Assembly: GCA_946611595.1 (NCBI GenBank)
Contig: CAMODY010000049.1
Span: forward strand, 1 to 11,108
Direction: 5' to 3'
Length of the DNA: 11,108 bases
DNA from: an uncultured Clostridia bacterium
GTDB lineage: Bacteria; Bacillota; Clostridia; Lachnospirales; Lachnospiraceae
Shown: positions 1 to 6,161 of the stretch, piece after piece
How positions within the stretch are numbered: position 1 is the stretch's first letter
Layout: the number at the start of each line of letters is the position of its first letter
Translations under genes and position numbers: made by a program
The notes under the pieces: model-generated
Databases searched by the model: none
The model's input: only the letters and a program-made list of their open reading frames with translations
Told to the model about the DNA's origin: nothing

Positions 1-28
1 TCCCTTCCCTTACTCATTCGATAACAAT

Positions 29-63
29 AAAAAAGGTGACAGAAGAACCGTCCCTCTGTCACC
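29..63 (-). terminator. REP-like hairpin with T-run at the end of the ABC operon
   Basis: A perfect 8-bp inverted repeat (GGTGACAG at 35-42, CTGTCACC at 56-63) encloses a 13-nt loop. Read on the minus strand it lies about 30 nt past the stop of permease B and is followed directly by six T (29-34), as in an intrinsic terminator. The loop sequence AAGAACCGTCCCT with these arms matches, from memory, a repeat family scattered in Firmicutes genomes, sometimes near REP-associated (Y1/IS200-like) transposases. So it may be a dispersed repeat used as a terminator. The hairpin and T-run are seen directly; the repeat-family link is recall and was not checked. Confidence 0.65.
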
Positions 64-94
64 CGAAAAGGTTTTGCTATTAATTTATTATTGG

Positions 95-1096
95 CTAAGC
101 TTTTTGCTGCTTTGCCATCTTCATCGCGGCTCGTCTTGCGCTCCAATCCAGGAAACGTCCCTGGTTTGTTGTCAGAGCGATGAAGAAGAACAGGAATGCA
201 CCAACGCCGATATCCTGTACTGCTGCCGGAAGACCAAGAGCAAGTACGCCGGCCTTCATCATTGCGATGCAGACAGCACCTACGAAGATACCCCATGTAA
301 TGTTTGTATATCTGTAGAGATAGAGTCCGATGAATACTGCAGGGAATGCGGTAAACATCATACCCATATTGTTATTAAATGTTGAAGATGCCTCAACATT
401 TCCTTTCATGGAAACATTCACACATGCTGCAACTCCTAAAAGCACACCGCAGAGAATGTAGGAAAGAATAACATTCTTTGTTTCATTTACACCGATATTG
501 TTCGCAATCGCCTGGTTGTTGCCCAATGCTCTTACGTTATATCCGAATTTGGTATAGGTGAAGATTACGAGGAACACAAGGAAGGTAACGAGGGCAAGTA
601 CATAAGCCCACGGAGCTCTACCAAAGATCGTATAAACCTTTCCTGCAAGCGCAGCGCCTTTTCCGTCGTTAATAACTCTGTTCAATGTTTCATAAACCAT
701 CAACAGACCAATACTGATGACCAGCATTGGAACACGGATCAGAAGATAAAGACCAGCGTTGATCAGGCAAAGGATCGTACAGATCACAATACAAAGAACC
801 AGAACGCCCCAGGATCCGAGTTGATATTTTGTAACGATCGGAGAAGCAATGAAGCTCGTCGTTACGCAGATGATACCCATTGAAAAGTCCCATCTATCAT
901 TGAGCATGTTGCAGGTCATTGCCATTGCGATCAGTGCGCTTAAGATTCCCTGAAGACAGATTGAGTTCAAACTGTTCAGACTTCCAAACGCACTTGACGG
1001 ATTAAAAATCCGGATCAAAACAAAGAACACAACAAAGATTGCTGCAGGCCAGATCAATGTTTTCCAAGTATTTGATGCGATATGTTTTACGGTCAT
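95..1096 (-). CDS. ABC importer permease B, ribose/galactose type (BPD_transp_2), divergent
   Basis: A 333-residue integral membrane protein of the RbsC-like permease family and the last gene of the four-gene importer operon. It probably pairs with permease A to form the channel. Multiple hydrophobic segments span the protein. The ATPase-contact loop is recognisable as FGYNVRALGNNQAIANNIGV (184-203). Two family hallmarks are altered: the usual DLSVG segment reads DFSMG (70-74), and the region where RbsC-like proteins carry GGxSLxGG reads FPAVFIGLYLYRY (251-263). A cytoplasmic basic tail (RRAAMKMAKQQK) ends the protein. The ATG at 1096 has a GAGGG ribosome site 8-9 nt upstream. The gap of 65 nt to the binding-protein gene carries a GC-rich hairpin. 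The family is secure; the substrate is unknown. Confidence 0.9.
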   Translation of the reverse strand: MTVKHIASNTWKTLIWPAAIFVVFFVLIRIFNPSSAFGSLNSLNSICLQGILSALIAMAMTCNMLNDRWDFSMGIICVTTSFIASPIVTKYQLGSWGVLVLCIVICTILCLINAGLYLLIRVPMLVISIGLLMVYETLNRVINDGKGAALAGKVYTIFGRAPWAYVLALVTFLVFLVIFTYTKFGYNVRALGNNQAIANNIGVNETKNVILSYILCGVLLGVAACVNVSMKGNVEASSTFNNNMGMMFTAFPAVFIGLYLYRYTNITWGIFVGAVCIAMMKAGVLALGLPAAVQDIGVGAFLFFFIALTTNQGRFLDWSARRAAMKMAKQQKA

Positions 1097-1123
1097 AACA
1101 AAACCCTCTTTACTCTTTTTTCA

Positions 1124-1145
1124 GCGCCCGCCCGAAGACGGGCGC
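1124..1145 (-). other. Intercistronic GC-rich hairpin between binding protein and permease B
   Basis: GCGCCCG (1124-1130) pairs with CGGGCGC (1139-1145). An alternative, tighter fold is GCCCG/CGGGC (1130-1134 and 1139-1143) with a 4-nt loop. On the transcribed minus strand it is followed by an A-rich stretch and no T-run, so it is not a good intrinsic terminator. Its position just after the binding-protein stop suggests a 3' mRNA stabiliser or partial barrier, as in operons that make excess binding protein. That role is inference. Confidence 0.5.
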
Positions 1146-1161
1146 ATTCAATATGCTTAAA

Positions 1162-2295
1162 TTATTTTCCTGCTTTTGCCTTCAGCTCGTCTAAGGAGAA
1201 GGTTTCAGCAAATGCTTTTACGTCTTCAAATTTGACATCCGGTCCGATGAACTGCTCAAGTTCTTCAAATGTGTATGGCGGATGCTGGTCAGAGCAAAGC
1301 TCAAGTGCAGCCTGATACTCTTCCGGAGTTGTGCTGAGAAGGTAAGACATCTGGATAGATGGTGCAGAACCGTCTGCCTGGCTCAGTCTGTTTCCTGTCA
1401 TAGCATTGTACAGAAGGATGAATGCGATCATGGAGTCTGCGCAAGTTCCTGTGATCGTATAGTTGATCGTTCCGTCCTGGAATGCTTCCAGAGAGCCTTC
1501 ACCCGGCTCATAGCAGTTCAGAAGAACCTTATCAGCAAGGCCTGCGTCGTTCAGCGGCTGATATACTGTAGAAATTGTCTCAACAGATGAGAAGATTGCT
1601 TCAACTTCTGGATGCTGACCAACGATATCACGTGCAGCGCCAGCTTTGTCAAAGTTTAATCCTTCAGCTACAAGCTCAACGCCATCAGCTTTGTGGCTTT
1701 CGATGACTGCTCTTGCTGCCTGAAGACGAAGATCCATCTGAGCAGAAAGTCCTTCCGGGAATCCGTGAAGAGCAAATTTCTTAGCTCCCTTTGCAATCAT
1801 ATCTTCAACGATTGCAGATGCTGTAACTGTCTCGTCTTCCCAAACTTCTCCAGCGAAGTACGGGTTGTCTTTGATCTCATCATATCCGGTGTTTTCTCTT
1901 GTGCTGATCGGATCGTTGGATGTTGCAATATACATGCCATAGTCCTCGCAGATATCAACCAGCTCCGGCATGATTGTTCCCGGGTGCAGGTTCAGGATTC
2001 CGTTGTATCCTGCTGCTGCAAAGTTCTGTACGTCCTCTTTTGTTACGCTCGGATCAGTACCACCGATTGCGGTATCGATCTCAACACCAAGTGCATCAGC
2101 AAGAACCTTAACGGATGCAATGATGTCTTTTGCCCACTGACCGGAATCATCATAAAGGATGATGCCGACTTTGAGTTTGTCACCAGACGGTGCTGCGCTG
2201 CCGCTTCCTGCAGGAGCTGCTCCGCCGGAACCGCATGCAGCAAGAATGCCTACGCACATTGCCACTACGGTAATTAATGCAATAATCTTTTTCAT
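1162..2295 (-). CDS. Lipoprotein substrate-binding protein of a sugar-type ABC importer
   Basis: A 377-residue extracytoplasmic solute-binding protein of the Peripla_BP_4/RbsB-like fold, anchored to the membrane as a lipoprotein. The N-terminus has a charged MKK start, a hydrophobic core and a lipobox LAAC with the lipid cysteine at residue 21, followed by a Gly/Ser/Ala-rich linker. The mature part opens with the typical first beta strand (KLKVGIILYDDSGQWAKDI) and continues with alternating alpha/beta segments, including an NLHPG stretch and CYEPGEG, into a charged C-terminal tail. It is somewhat longer than RbsB (about 290-300 residues), mainly from C-terminal helices. The ATG at 2295 has AAGGAG upstream at good spacing. 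It sits between the two permease genes, flanked by hairpins on both sides. The ligand is not identifiable by eye; neighbouring enzymes suggest it is not necessarily a simple sugar. Confidence 0.9.
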   Translation of the reverse strand: MKKIIALITVVAMCVGILAACGSGGAAPAGSGSAAPSGDKLKVGIILYDDSGQWAKDIIASVKVLADALGVEIDTAIGGTDPSVTKEDVQNFAAAGYNGILNLHPGTIMPELVDICEDYGMYIATSNDPISTRENTGYDEIKDNPYFAGEVWEDETVTASAIVEDMIAKGAKKFALHGFPEGLSAQMDLRLQAARAVIESHKADGVELVAEGLNFDKAGAARDIVGQHPEVEAIFSSVETISTVYQPLNDAGLADKVLLNCYEPGEGSLEAFQDGTINYTITGTCADSMIAFILLYNAMTGNRLSQADGSAPSIQMSYLLSTTPEEYQAALELCSDQHPPYTFEELEQFIGPDVKFEDVKAFAETFSLDELKAKAGK

Positions 2296-2330
2296 TTCTT
2301 TCTCCTTTTCCAGTTTCTAGTTTGCTTTAT

Positions 2331-2349
2331 TAAAACATACTTTCGTATG
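2331..2349 (-). other. Small GNRA-type hairpin with T-run between permease A and binding protein
   Basis: On the minus strand CATAC-GAAA-GTATG is followed by TTTTA (2331-2335). The stem is only 5 bp but the GAAA tetraloop is stabilising. It lies in the 62-nt gap after permease A. It could be a weak attenuator or an RNA-processing site that sets the binding-protein level apart from the upstream cistrons. It is too weak to call a full terminator. Confidence 0.35.
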
Positions 2350-2357
2350 CATTAATG

Positions 2358-3293
2358 CTATCTCGCAAGTAGTCCTTTTCGATTCGTCTTGTAAGTAAAG
2401 AGAATAACGATAAGGAATACGATACCGACTACAAAATCACTCCACTTGCTTGGAACACCAATGATGACAAGACCATTAGTCAGCAGAACAACGATGACCG
2501 CACCGATGATCGGAGCTCTAACAGAACTATGCATACCGCCGTTAAGACTCATTCCGCCAAGTACGATTGCGATGATGACATCCATCTCATATCCGGATCC
2601 ATCCAGCGTTGCAACCATACGAGTGCTTGCCATGGTGAAGAATGCTGCAATACCAACAAGGATTGCACAGATTACATAAGCGATCAGTCTTGTCTTATCA
2701 ATCTCGATACCTGACTGTCTTGCAGCTACCGGGTTTTCGCCGATTGCACGATTGCGTTTACCAAGCGGTGTTTTAGACATCAGAAGGTAAGAAACGACGA
2801 TAATAACAACAAGAACAATGACCTTGATCACCCAGTTGTCAGCAGCCTTGATCTCTCTCGGCAGTGAAATGTTTCCGTTGGAGACCGTCGTTACAATGCC
2901 TCGAGTTATAAACTGCATACACAAAGATGTGATGAACGCCGGCAGACTCAGCTTAACCGTAACAAGTCCCATGATCATGTAGCAGACAAGGGAAATGATG
3001 ATGCAAAGCGGAAGTACCAGCCAAGGGCTGAAGCCAAGCTTAAGCAGCAGCATACCGGAAGACATCATGGAAAGGCCGAAGATTCCACCCACAGCAAGAT
3101 CGAACCCGCCATGAGCATAAAGGAATGAACAGCCGATCGACAGAATGACGATTGTATATGACTGATCAAGAATATTATTCAGGTTTCCTTTTATAAAGAT
3201 CCGGCCACCGGAAATGATCGCAAGTATGACGACAACCAGTATCAGGCCGACAAAAGGAAGTATGTTTCTCATATTACGTTTAATAAACTGCAT
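2358..3293 (-). CDS. ABC importer permease A, ribose/galactose type (BPD_transp_2)
   Basis: A 311-residue membrane protein with the full signature set of RbsC/MglC-type permeases. It has FDLAVGG after the second hydrophobic segment (64-70), the ATPase-contact loop GKRNRAIGENPVAARQSGI (178-196), and IVLGGMSLNGG (243-253) before the last membrane segments. Its length is close to the roughly 320 residues of the family. It is read 12 nt after the ATPase stop, and its GGGAGG ribosome site lies right after that stop codon, so the two are translationally close. With permease B it should form a heterodimeric channel in the cytoplasmic membrane. It carries the canonical motifs that permease B has lost. 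The substrate is unknown. Confidence 0.93.
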   Translation of the reverse strand: MQFIKRNMRNILPFVGLILVVVILAIISGGRIFIKGNLNNILDQSYTIVILSIGCSFLYAHGGFDLAVGGIFGLSMMSSGMLLLKLGFSPWLVLPLCIIISLVCYMIMGLVTVKLSLPAFITSLCMQFITRGIVTTVSNGNISLPREIKAADNWVIKVIVLVVIIVVSYLLMSKTPLGKRNRAIGENPVAARQSGIEIDKTRLIAYVICAILVGIAAFFTMASTRMVATLDGSGYEMDVIIAIVLGGMSLNGGMHSSVRAPIIGAVIVVLLTNGLVIIGVPSKWSDFVVGIVFLIVILFTYKTNRKGLLAR

Positions 3294-3305
3294 GATGTTC
3301 CTCCC

Positions 3306-4802
3306 TTAGATCATATAATCAATGAGTGTATGCTCGCTGATTTCAGGACTCCGCATAAATTCACCGGAAGCCTGACCGTCTTTCATGATAACGATACGGT
3401 CACTCATACCGATGATCTCCGCAAGCTCCTCAGAGATCAGGATAATGGATTTGCCTTCTTTTTTCAGCTGATACATCAGCTGATACATGGACTGCTTAAC
3501 ACCGATATCGACACCACGGGTCGGGCAGTCTAAGATCAGAATTTCAGATTTATTTCCGATCCAACGTCCGAAGACGACTTTCTGTTTATTACCACCGGAG
3601 AGTCCGTTAACACCCTGGTTAATACTTGCGCATTTAATGGACAGAAGTTCTCTCTGCTCTTCCACCAGTTTCTTTTCATCGCGGCTGAAAACCAGGCCGC
3701 CTTTGGAAAGGTCTTTCAGGGAAGGAAGCTCGATGTTCTCTGCGACCGTTGCAGTGATCATCAGAGATTCCTGGTCTCTGTTCTTGGAGATATAGCCAAC
3801 TCTGTGCTTGGTAGCAACAGACGGCTGTGTGATCTCCGTGCCGTCACCCAGTTTAACATGTCCCTGCAGAGGTTTTTCGATACCGAAGGCAAGACGTCCG
3901 ACTTCATGCATGCCGCATTCAGAAAGACCGCCGATTCCAAGGATTTCTCCTTTATGGAGCTGCAGGTTGAAACCTTTAAGCTGACGTCCGTCAAAGACAT
4001 CCTTCATATCAAGAACAACTTCTTCTCCGTAAGTCGGATCATAATCGCTTCTATAGTAATCGCCGACCATCTCACGTCCGACCATTAAGGACTTGATCAG
4101 TTCCGGCTCCATACGATCTTTCTCAAGTGTATCGATCAGAACACCATCACGAAGTACGGTAAGAGCTGTGCAGTGTTCAATGATCTCATCAAGATCGTGG
4201 GAAATGAAGATGATTCCCTTTCCTTCTGCTGCCATACGGTCGCAGAGGTTATATACGATATCACGTCCACGCTGGGAAAGAGCTGTCGTTGTTTCGTCGA
4301 CAACTAAGATATCCGGCTGGTCATACATTGCACGTGCGATCTCAACGAGTTTACGATCCTCGAAGTTCAGCGTATCAATCTGCGCTTTCGGATCAATATC
4401 GTCAACGCCCAGACTCAGCAGAATTTCCTTCGCAGCTTTATACATCGCCTTTCTGTTTACAAAGCCGCCTTTTGTGAAAAGCTTTTCTTTTCCGATAAAG
4501 ATGTTATCTGCAACTTTGATTCCGGAGATCGTTCCCATTTCCTGAAGGATCTGGGCAAAGCCCTTTTTCTGTGCATCGACCATGCTGGTTGGATGATACG
4601 GTTCTCCTTTTAAATAAAGCTCGCCGCTGTCGCATCCGTAAATACCACCGCAAATAGAACACAAGGTAGATTTACCGGAACCGTTCTCACCGATCAGTCC
4701 GCGAATCTCGCCGGCATGTAATGTAAAGTCGACGCCCTGCAACGCTTTGGTAGGTCCGAATGTTTTGACGATGTTTACAGCACGCAATAATTCCGTAGAC
4801 AT
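3306..4802 (-). CDS. Tandem ATP-binding protein of the sugar-type ABC importer (RbsA/MglA family)
   Basis: A 498-residue cytoplasmic ATPase with two fused nucleotide-binding domains, the usual size for RbsA/MglA. Domain 1 has Walker A GENGSGKST (38-46), Walker B ILVVDE (165-170) and switch His202 (FISHD). Its signature loop is degenerate: TLNFEDRK replaces the LSxGQQ form. Domain 2 has a Walker A without lysine (GGLSECGMHEVG, 291-302; a lysine-free loop is usual in this family), a canonical LSGGNKQKV signature (401-409), and Walker B ILILDCPTRGVD (421-432), where Cys426 stands in place of the common catalytic Glu. Only the ATP site built from domain 1 Walker motifs and the domain 2 signature looks competent. 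It is the first gene of the operon; the ATG at 4802 has AGGAGGAG 5 nt upstream, behind a 17-nt-spaced promoter. Confidence 0.95.
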   Translation of the reverse strand: MSTELLRAVNIVKTFGPTKALQGVDFTLHAGEIRGLIGENGSGKSTLCSICGGIYGCDSGELYLKGEPYHPTSMVDAQKKGFAQILQEMGTISGIKVADNIFIGKEKLFTKGGFVNRKAMYKAAKEILLSLGVDDIDPKAQIDTLNFEDRKLVEIARAMYDQPDILVVDETTTALSQRGRDIVYNLCDRMAAEGKGIIFISHDLDEIIEHCTALTVLRDGVLIDTLEKDRMEPELIKSLMVGREMVGDYYRSDYDPTYGEEVVLDMKDVFDGRQLKGFNLQLHKGEILGIGGLSECGMHEVGRLAFGIEKPLQGHVKLGDGTEITQPSVATKHRVGYISKNRDQESLMITATVAENIELPSLKDLSKGGLVFSRDEKKLVEEQRELLSIKCASINQGVNGLSGGNKQKVVFGRWIGNKSEILILDCPTRGVDIGVKQSMYQLMYQLKKEGKSIILISEELAEIIGMSDRIVIMKDGQASGEFMRSPEISEHTLIDYMI

Positions 4803-4807
4803 GTTAA

Positions 4808-4865
4808 CTCCTCCTATAAGAATTAAATCAAAAAATATTATAGCTTCTTACTATTTTAAAGTAAA
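4808..4865 (-). promoter_or_regulatory. Sigma-A-like promoter and ribosome site of the ABC operon
   Basis: On the minus strand the -35 box TTTACT (4860-4865) and the perfect -10 box TATAAT (4837-4842) are separated by exactly 17 nt (4843-4859). The start site should be near 4830. A short leader of about 28 nt ends in AGGAGGAG (4808-4815), 5 nt before the ATPase ATG. Confidence 0.75.
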
Positions 4866-4906
4866 CATGAAAAACTTGTGAAAACACGACAATTTCAGGC
4901 TTTTTT

Positions 4907-4948
4907 GTTGTTTATCAACCATTCAGTCAACATGTATTTTTGTTGATA
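4907..4948. promoter_or_regulatory. Possible operator: inverted pair of TATCAAC / GTTGATA
   Basis: TATCAAC (4913-4919) and its reverse complement GTTGATA (4942-4948) lie 22 nt apart between the terminator of the first URO-D gene and the ABC promoter. The first is part of a small palindrome, GTTG-TTTAT-CAAC (4907-4919). They sit some 45-80 nt upstream of the -35 box, a position suited to an activator. A third copy lies at 6107-6113 in the regulator's promoter. The second copy abuts the terminator T-run. The functional role is inference. Confidence 0.3.
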
Positions 4949-4949
4949 C

Positions 4950-4979
4950 AAAAAGGCCGGCTGCAGAAACAGCCGGCCT
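4950..4979 (-). terminator. Strong intrinsic terminator of the first URO-D gene
   Basis: A perfect 10-bp GC-rich stem (AGGCCGGCTG at 4954-4963, CAGCCGGCCT at 4970-4979) has a 6-nt loop. On the minus strand it is followed by a T-run (complement of A at 4950-4954, partly paired). It lies about 20 nt past the stop codon of the URO-D gene and separates it from the ABC operon, which has its own promoter. Confidence 0.9.
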
Positions 4980-5000
4980 ATCAATCTTACTCTTTTGTGA

Positions 5001-5996
5001 TTAGAAAAGCTCTTTGCTCATGCGGTTAATCTCATCCATAACCTGCTGCTCGATACCCGGGAAGCTGCTGCCCGGTGTTCCTGCAGTAAGGCTCGGAATG
5101 AAGTTATGTCCTTTGCACTTTCTGCATGCACGCTCTACTTCTTCTCTGACCATTTCCGGGGTAGACTCCGGAATGTCAATCCTTCTGGATTCGATCTCGC
5201 CCATAAAGGTGATCTTATCGCCGAACTCTTCAACCATCTCCGGGATATTGTTATCCGGGAAGACTCCCTGCCAGATATCAATTCCCATTTCGATCATCTG
5301 CGGAACAAGGTTTCTGGACCAGGAATCGCTGTGGTGAATGATCAGTTCGCATCCGAGTTCTTTCCAGCGGCTGTAGATTCTCTTGTAGTAAGGTGTTAAG
5401 AACTCCGCATGCATTTCCGGAGAAAGGAAGGAATTCTTTGCACTTCCCCAGTCATCATGATGAAGAAGAGCTTTGATCGCAGGAACTTTTGTCATGATCG
5501 TCTCTGCATACTCAAGTTCAACTTCTGTAATAAACTCGATGAGCTCATGCATTGCTTCCGGCTCTTCGTACATACCGATCATGGTATCTTCCATACCCAT
5601 CATAGCATGAAGTCTTTCAAAAATACCCTGTGGTGCAAGTGCGCATGCATACTGGTTTTCAAAGTCTGTTTTTCCAGCCCATCCATTCAACATTCCCCAG
5701 TATCCCGGGTCGTCCGGAATAAACGGTTTATGGGTGATGACGTTCTTCCACTCTGTGACATCATCCATCAGCTTATGCTCAGCGTCATGTACCGGGAACG
5801 CACCCATCTGGCCTTCCGGGAATCTCCATAATACGCCATACTGATCATAGCCTTCTTTACCCGGCTGAAGCGGATAATCGCCCATGTAATAGTTTGTCGC
5901 GAAAACGACATTAACGAACTCCCAGGAATTAACAAAGCGATCCGGAGTTCCGTTTAGTTTCATTGTTTCTTTTAAATTTTCAAGAACTGTTAACAT
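5001..5996 (-). CDS. URO-D superfamily protein 1 (methyltransferase-like, not HemE)
   Basis: A 331-residue cytoplasmic TIM-barrel type protein of the uroporphyrinogen decarboxylase superfamily (COG0407-like). This superfamily also holds MtaA/CmuA-type corrinoid methyltransferases. It has the N-terminal GTPDRF segment seen in the non-haem branch, MMGMEDTMIGMYEEPEAMHELI (132-153), LLHHDDWGS (177-185), WKELGCELIIHHSDSW (211-226), EMGIDIWQG (236-244) and a Gly-rich end TAGTPGSSFPG (304-314). The haem-enzyme motif RQAGRY is absent. The zinc motif HxC of MtaA is replaced by HHSDS. The ATG at 5996 is chosen because GGAGGAG lies 6-7 nt before it. A longer frame from a TTG at 6011 would place the ribosome site inside the gene. 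It is divergent from the PucR-like regulator and upstream of the ABC operon on the same strand. The exact reaction is unknown. Confidence 0.88.
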   Translation of the reverse strand: MLTVLENLKETMKLNGTPDRFVNSWEFVNVVFATNYYMGDYPLQPGKEGYDQYGVLWRFPEGQMGAFPVHDAEHKLMDDVTEWKNVITHKPFIPDDPGYWGMLNGWAGKTDFENQYACALAPQGIFERLHAMMGMEDTMIGMYEEPEAMHELIEFITEVELEYAETIMTKVPAIKALLHHDDWGSAKNSFLSPEMHAEFLTPYYKRIYSRWKELGCELIIHHSDSWSRNLVPQMIEMGIDIWQGVFPDNNIPEMVEEFGDKITFMGEIESRRIDIPESTPEMVREEVERACRKCKGHNFIPSLTAGTPGSSFPGIEQQVMDEINRMSKELF

Positions 5997-6031
5997 AAAA
6001 TACTCCTCCAATTATTTGTACTTGTGTTTGC

Positions 6032-6041
6032 AACAATTGTT
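6032..6041. promoter_or_regulatory. Palindrome AACAATTGTT in the divergent control region
   Basis: This perfect 10-bp palindrome, bordered by TTGC and CAA, lies between the first URO-D gene and its promoter -10 box, in the 5' leader. Just upstream on the leader is GTTTATCTTGACAAC (6049-6063, plus strand), which resembles GTTTATCAAC at 4910-4919. It is a candidate binding site for the divergent regulator; the assignment is inference. Confidence 0.35.
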
Positions 6042-6067
6042 CAATTACGTTTATCTTGACAACTCCT

Positions 6068-6095
6068 ATTATATATAGGCTTTCGTTCGAATCAA
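6068..6095 (-). promoter_or_regulatory. Promoter of the first URO-D gene
   Basis: On the minus strand TTGATT (6090-6095) and the perfect TATAAT (6068-6073) are separated by 16 nt. The predicted start near 6061 gives a leader of roughly 65 nt that contains the palindromic elements at 6032-6063. Its -35 box is only 12 nt from the -35 box of the regulator promoter on the other strand, so one bound protein could affect both. Confidence 0.6.
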
Positions 6096-6107
6096 AGAGG
6101 TGAGCTG

Positions 6108-6136
6108 TTGATAATCCGCTCCCTTCATGCTACACT
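6108..6136 (+). promoter_or_regulatory. Promoter of the PucR/CdaR-type regulator
   Basis: TTGATA (6108-6113) and TACACT (6131-6136) are separated by exactly 17 nt. The start would fall near 6143, just ahead of the AGGAGG ribosome site at 6147-6152. The -10 box is a 4/6 match, so the promoter may be weak or activator-dependent. GTTGATA (6107-6113) overlaps the -35 box, a position compatible with autoregulation. Confidence 0.5.
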
Positions 6137-6161
6137 TTGTAGCGTCAGGAGGCGCATTAAA

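Noticed and set aside
74..385. Plus-strand frame of 103 codons with a signal-like start and many cysteines
   Set aside because: It lies antisense over the C-terminal part of permease B, has no ribosome site, and its cysteines come from the complementary codons of that gene.
1693..2277. Plus-strand frame of 194 codons opposite the binding-protein gene
   Set aside because: Antisense shadow; Cys/Ser-rich composition without family motifs, while the minus-strand frame has a lipobox and ribosome site.
5001..6011. First URO-D protein as HemE (haem biosynthesis)
   Set aside because: The RQAGRY motif and other HemE substrate residues are absent, no haem genes are nearby, and two divergent copies sit beside transporters.
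5997..6011. Upstream TTG start of URO-D protein 1
   Set aside because: It overlaps the GGAGGAG ribosome site of the ATG at 5996, and the paralogue begins at the same MLT position.
6056..6073. TTGACA at 6056-6061 as the -35 of a plus-strand promoter
   Set aside because: No -10 box lies 16-18 nt downstream; the AT-rich TATTAT is only 5 nt away and is better explained as the minus-strand TATAAT.
6108..6161. Upstream TTG start of the PucR-like regulator
   Set aside because: It overlaps the predicted -35 box and has no good spacing to a ribosome site, whereas the ATG at 6162 has AGGAGG 9 nt upstream.
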